A stretch of 64,000 nucleotides of DNA from Mansonella perstans (Eukaryota; Nematoda; Chromadorea; Rhabditida; Onchocercidae). Under the pieces are notes generated by a model. It did not search any database. It had not been told where the DNA came from and worked only from the letters and a program-made list of their open reading frames with translations. This document shows positions 61,282 to 64,000 of this stretch, piece by piece (within the stretch, counting starts at the first letter, position 1; each line of letters begins with the position of its first letter). A program made the position numbers and the translations under genes. The stretch is taken from contig JBAMDO010000080.1 in assembly GCA_037074765.1 (NCBI GenBank), positions 124,001-188,000 on the forward strand. The letters run 5' to 3'.

Positions 61282-62376
61282 ATGTATTAATTTGCAAATA
61301 ATTATCGCATTTTGCTACCTTTAATTGCTTTCTCATCTTGATCCGAGAAATATTCCGGAAAGAAAAGTCATTTACATTGAATCAAAGGGTACACCGTATT
61401 TTACGCTTGACAAAATCCGATTTGAGGTAACGTGAGAATGCAGCAGTGATGCTTAAGGTGCGACGAACAAATAAATTATACGCTCAAGAAGAAGCTATCA
61501 AAAATTTCCAATTTTATAATCTAGAAGAAAAATATGTAGAAATACTTTCATTAATATTGAGCATGTCCAAAATAAGATTCAAAATGCAAGCTTAGAAAGT
61601 AAAAGCTTTGATCATCTGGAAACCAACTAAGGCTGGGATCTGTAGGATGAATCTGTATCCTGGATTAATGGCATAAATTAATTGTGGATCGGTGTAGAAT
61701 TGTTCTAATTCTGATCATTTTTAAAAATTGAAGAAAAGCTGAACATAACAATGATGAAAGCAAAAATTACATATGCATTACATATACATGCGATGTCTTC
61801 CAACTACTTCATATTATCATCGAAACGGCTAAAAATAAACGAAGTTTGATTTATAATTCCGGATCAGATGCCATATTTTTTACACTTCGCCTATAATATT
61901 GAATGTATAGATATATCAATCTCCCAGTCTTTTTTCTCTTATTACTTCAATAGTCTCAATTGGTGCACTGTGACCATTTCAAAGGGGGAGGAGGAGCATC
62001 GTTTTCGTGCGGTAGTTCATCCCACATTTACCGATACATCAATCAGATGCAATTATTGGTACTGCAACTGCTTCTGCTGCTGCTGTTTCGCTTCTCGGAT
62101 AATTTCATAAAAGGTTATCTACACTGATTGTTATCTTCTGCAGTGATACCGTATCTAACCTATTTCTTATCATCGAAAATTTATCACAGTCAACAAATTC
62201 CATCAATTTGTGAAATCTTACTTATTAAATTAAAACAATATTTTAACATTACATGAATTCTTATTTGTAGCACAAAAAATTCGATTGATAGAAAATTCTG
62301 TAAGTCAATTGCTCAATCCATCTTCCGATTATTTGTTGCAAACGTTAAGTATAAGAATAAAATGGTGAGATTTCAG

Positions 62377-63277
62377 ATGCTATGCGCTGCGTTACTTATC
62401 GATAGATTTCCCTCACAAATAGGATATATTCCGTGTTGGGCAACGATACTTTCAAGCTTTATGGAATTATTTGCGACGAATACTGCTCGAATTGTTCCTA
62501 TAGACAATCATATTCCCGTTTTCATCCTTGCGACAGAAACCGAACAGAAGACAAAATTTATGGATGTTACCATGCAAACATCGTCTGGTTTGTAACTTTT
62601 TGCTAAAGAATTTGCAATCAAATTTGTAAATCCCTTTTTTACTTCGTTGCATTAAATTTCAGGAATGCAAATGAGCACATCAATGATAGCTCGTCAATTG
62701 CGTGACATGGCTGACAGGTTCGAGTATTTCTACATCGAGAATGAACAGCACTCCATATGCACACCGGCATCATCAACGTTGCAGTCACAGGTCAGAATTT
62801 GTTGCATAATCTCTCGGGGAAGTTATCCCGAAAGGAAAAATAGACTCACTTGAAATTAAGTAAGTCCTACATTAGATTTTGTGCAAACAGAGCGAATCTT
62901 AATAAATACTTTGATAAAATCCCAATCATTCGCTAAGGTTTAAAGTTACAATTATTGCGCAAAATGCGATTGGCACAGATTTCCGAGAAGTACACAATGA
63001 CGCATCACTTGAAGATTTCTGAATCTTTCGCATTTTTCTCTAAAGAAATGGCTATAAATGATCTAAAAAACAGTAAAATTCATTTTAGTGTTTAATCCCA
63101 ACTTACCAGTATTGTACAATTTAGAATACCATTTGCGCTTATCATTTGCGCCAAATCTAAAATTATTTTCAGTCACAAAACCAATCGTTTACAACTTTCA
63201 TCGCATCAACTGCAAAAAATTTCGTTAACGCTTTATTGGAACGGATACTGGAGCAGTTTTATTTGAGGAAAAAATAA
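62377..63277 (+). CDS. candidate BH3-only (EGL-1-like) cell-death activator
   Basis: Exons 62377-62587, 62663-62790 and 63173-63277 join in phase (147 aa) with TTTCAG acceptors. Exon 2 encodes IARQLRDMADRFE. This fits the BH3 pattern: hydrophobic I, then L four on, M three on, small residue plus Asp, and F two after the Asp. The I-L-M-D-F spacing is the same as in the C. elegans EGL-1 BH3 helix. BH3-only proteins of this kind bind the Bcl-2 homologue CED-9 and release CED-4, triggering caspase activation. The last exon ends in an amphipathic helix (FVNALLERILEQFYLRKK), and EGL-1 also has a hydrophobic C-terminal tail. The N-terminal exon matches nothing I know. Two further exons may precede it in phase (62271-62299, and 61954-62113 with an ATG at 62047 and a Leu-rich run). 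The assignment rests on a short motif, so it is tentative. Confidence 0.45.
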
Positions 63278-64000
63278 CTTGCCTGTCCATTCTGTGCTTA
63301 TGAGTGATATTTGCCTATTAGATAAGGCCTAGCAATTATAATCAGAATGGTCCAAACTTAGTGTTTGCATTTAGAGAACTGATTTGTAGTTGGAGCGGGA
63401 GAGAATATGTAAGCTAATATCACACTTTATTTTTTATCAAGTATAAAGTTAATTATTAATCAATTCATGTATTTATTTTGTGTCTAATTAGTACTCTGTG
63501 ATAAATTAATAGCCATTAAATGGAAAATTACTCTAAACTCAAGCTAAGCAAAAGTTATATCTGTGAATTTTGCGGCGGACAAAGAAGGAGCTTACTATTA
63601 CTTTTGTTGTATTTGGCTTTTAAATTGAGAAAGTATTGTTAAAATTAAAAGAAATTTGCAATAGACACATTAATTCATTATTACAATTTATTTCTGAACT
63701 TTGTTGGATGCAAGACAAGAGCGCATAAAAATTATAACTTGAAGAGTACGGTATCAATAGCCGAAAGATTCAACTGTGCTATTGGTGCCTCTATAAATGA
63801 CGTAATATGGAGTGACACCTGGTCATTCAACTTTTTCGCTTTAATTAATTCAACTGTGAGAATTCATTAATCTGAAGCCGAAAGCATTTTTTACTACCGT
63901 TTACAAGTGGCCAATGAGTGCTTTAGCACACTGACCAGTCTTTAAAGTTATTATTTTGCCCACATTTTTTACCGTGAAATGATTGATTCAACGGAATTAT
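63278..64000. other. 3' flank, no gene seen
   Basis: AT-rich sequence to the window end, beginning with the presumed 3' UTR of the BH3-like gene. No open frame with splice support was found. Confidence 0.5.

Larger units (their letters stand above)
54929..61953. other. gene-poor region with inverted repeats
   Basis: Seven kilobases without a supported exon on either strand. Open stretches at 55677, 57858, 58697 and 59921 lack splice sites and have intergenic-like composition. A short frame at 61449 (MLKVRRTNKLYAQEEAIK, open for 49 codons) could be a 5' exon of the gene that follows, but only by guess. Two inverted repeats (58.0 and 60.1-60.6 kb) are listed separately. Confidence 0.5.

Noticed and set aside
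62467..62652. Minus-strand 61-aa ORF (GNIHKFCLLFGFCRK)
   Set aside because: It overlaps the BH3-gene exon in antisense, and the plus-strand frame has matching splice sites on both sides.
1..64000. tRNA or rRNA genes
   Set aside because: A visual scan for T-arm motifs such as GGTTCGA with matching stems found only occurrences inside coding exons. A tRNAscan run would be decisive.

Overview
The window reads as nuclear DNA of a nematode, most likely a spirurid/filarial-type species (inference). It is strongly AT-rich, most genes are split into short exons by introns ending in TTTCAG or TTTTAG, and long homopolymer and microsatellite tracts lie between genes. The recognisable proteins (TRAPPC6, SIPA1-like RapGAP, condensin CAP-G) are animal proteins. 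There are no bacterial operons, prophage or CRISPR. Exon models were built by eye from open frames, GT/AG sites and phase bookkeeping.

Layout. 1.1-4.0 kb (+): seven-exon gene for an unrecognised Ser/Asp-rich protein. 6.2-9.0 kb (+): six- to seven-exon gene for an unrecognised, largely disordered protein with a KEN box, carrying an in-frame 21/24-bp minisatellite. 9.3-9.7 kb: non-coding tandem repeat. 10.8-11.6 kb (+): TRAPPC6 (Trs33), a vesicle-tethering subunit. 13.4-13.7 kb (+): an 80-aa one-pass membrane protein with a Cys cluster. 18.2-18.5 kb (+): a 42-aa secreted Cys-cluster peptide. 19.5-21.7 kb (-): a 491-544 aa unrecognised protein.

23.5-31.6 kb (-): a SIPA1/SPAR-family RapGAP with RapGAP domain, PDZ domain and C-terminal coiled coil. 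31.6-38.2 kb: gene-poor, with several tandem repeats and (GT)n and (AAT)n tracts. 38.2-46.1 kb (-): condensin subunit CAP-G over 18 exons; its chain is complete except for one missing base in exon 6. 46.1-51.5 kb: gene-poor. 51.5-54.9 kb (+): a large uninterrupted ORF for a ~1138-aa charged, low-complexity protein. 54.9-61.9 kb: gene-poor, with two sizeable inverted repeats. 62.0-63.3 kb (+): a small multi-exon gene with a BH3-like motif of the same hydrophobic spacing as nematode EGL-1, the most interesting candidate here.

The genes do not form one pathway. They cover vesicle traffic (TRAPPC6), Rap signalling and cell adhesion (SIPA1-like), mitotic chromosome condensation (CAP-G) and possibly apoptosis (BH3 candidate), plus several apparently lineage-restricted proteins. 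No tRNA or rRNA gene was recognised.
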